A stretch of DNA of 64,000 nucleotides, from contig NZ_SADR02000011.1 of NCBI RefSeq assembly GCF_004010325.2, forward strand, positions 57,124 through 121,123, written 5' to 3'. A program made the translations under genes and the position numbers. Shown here one piece after another: positions 63,680 through 64,000 of the stretch. Under the pieces are notes generated by a model that did no database searches, was not told the DNA's origin, and saw only the letters and a list, made by a program, of their open reading frames with translations. Position 1 is the stretch's first letter. The number at the start of each line of letters is the position of its first letter. The DNA comes from Mesorhizobium sp. M00.F.Ca.ET.216.01.1.1. Lineage in GTDB: Bacteria; Pseudomonadota; Alphaproteobacteria; Rhizobiales; Rhizobiaceae.

Positions 63680-64000
63680 ATGTCCAGCATCATGACCAAT
63701 GCCTCGGCGCTGACTGCGCTGCAGAGCCTTAACGCCACCAACAAATCCCTTGAGATGACCCAAGCCCGCATTTCGACCGGCTATCGGGTTTCTAACGCTT
63801 CTGACAATGCCGCCTATTGGTCGATCGCCACCACGATGCGTTCCGACAACCAGGCGCTGTCGACCGTGCAGGACTCACTCGGCCTCGGCGCTTCCAAGGT
63901 CGATACCGCCTACACCGGCATGGACAAGGCCATCGAGACCGTCAATGCGATCAAGGTCAAGCTTGTTGCCGCCTTCGGCGCGACCGACACCGACAAGGAT
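63680..64000 (+). CDS. Flagellin, second tandem copy, 3' end cut by window edge
   Basis: The first 106 codons are identical at every base to the first flagellin gene. Codon 107 is GAT (Asp) instead of GCG (Ala), and then the window ends. It is transcribed in the same direction, 300 bp after the first copy, behind a terminator. The total identity, including silent sites and the leader, indicates recent duplication or gene conversion. Confidence 0.93.
   Translation, partial: MSSIMTNASALTALQSLNATNKSLEMTQARISTGYRVSNASDNAAYWSIATTMRSDNQALSTVQDSLGLGASKVDTAYTGMDKAIETVNAIKVKLVAAFGATDTDKD

Noticed and set aside
1..64000. CRISPR arrays, tRNA or rRNA genes, prophage and nodulation or nitrogen-fixation genes.
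   Set aside because: I looked for regularly spaced repeats, tRNA-like cloverleaf ends and marker genes by eye and saw none.

Overview
The window looks like chromosomal DNA of a rhizobial alphaproteobacterium, most likely Mesorhizobium or a close relative. This rests on high GC content, many FCD-type GntR and ABC-transport operons, a VisN/VisR pair heading a flagellar cluster in nearly the Sinorhizobium order, MotE, and short paralogous flagellins. The genus is an inference; no rRNA or species marker is present.

Region 1 (1-11.8 kb) is a sugar or sugar-acid catabolic island. A GntR/FCD regulator is divergent from a coupled pair, an APH-fold kinase and an enolase paralogue cut by the window edge. 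Downstream of the regulator lie an acid-sugar dehydratase of the enolase superfamily, an FrcBCA-like importer, a short-chain dehydrogenase and an aldose 1-epimerase. On the other strand are an SMP-30 lactonase and a second dehydrogenase, followed by a HAD phosphatase on the plus strand. Together they suggest aldose uptake, oxidation to a lactone, hydrolysis and dehydration. Decayed regulators (an FCD fragment with a 16-bp tandem duplication and an AraC fragment without its DNA-binding domain) show that the edge of the island has been rearranged.

Region 2 (11.8-18.8 kb) is a second transport operon: ATPase, Tat-exported binding protein, two permeases, an Asp/Glu/hydantoin racemase and a GNAT protein. 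It is divergent from its own GntR regulator and is interrupted by a 173-bp element with perfect 54-bp inverted repeats.

Region 3 (18.8-36 kb) holds a protein with two apparent winged helices, an ALDH7-type dehydrogenase, an ECF sigma factor with its DGPF partner, a type IB topoisomerase, a transglutaminase / ATP-grasp-alpha-E / transglutaminase-DUF2126 gene set, a glutaryl-CoA dehydrogenase with a divergent LysR regulator, and Tex.

Region 4 (36-45.3 kb) is a seven-gene minus-strand operon plus one divergent gene: a YtcJ-type amidohydrolase, a polyamine-type ABC importer, two NylB-like serine hydrolases, and a divergent acetylpolyamine amidohydrolase of the histone-deacetylase family. It reads as a system for importing amine compounds and cleaving their amide bonds, and is the best candidate here for an undescribed pathway.

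Region 5 (45.6-64 kb) is the flagellar cluster: visN, visR, then flhB, fliG, fliN, fliM and motA on the minus strand, then a DUF1217 gene, flgF, fliI, a single-pass protein, flgB, flgC, fliE, flgG, flgA, flgI, motE, flgH, fliL and fliP on the plus strand. It ends with two tandem flagellin genes whose leaders and first 106 codons are almost identical. In all three transport operons a strong inverted repeat sits just 3' of the binding-protein gene.
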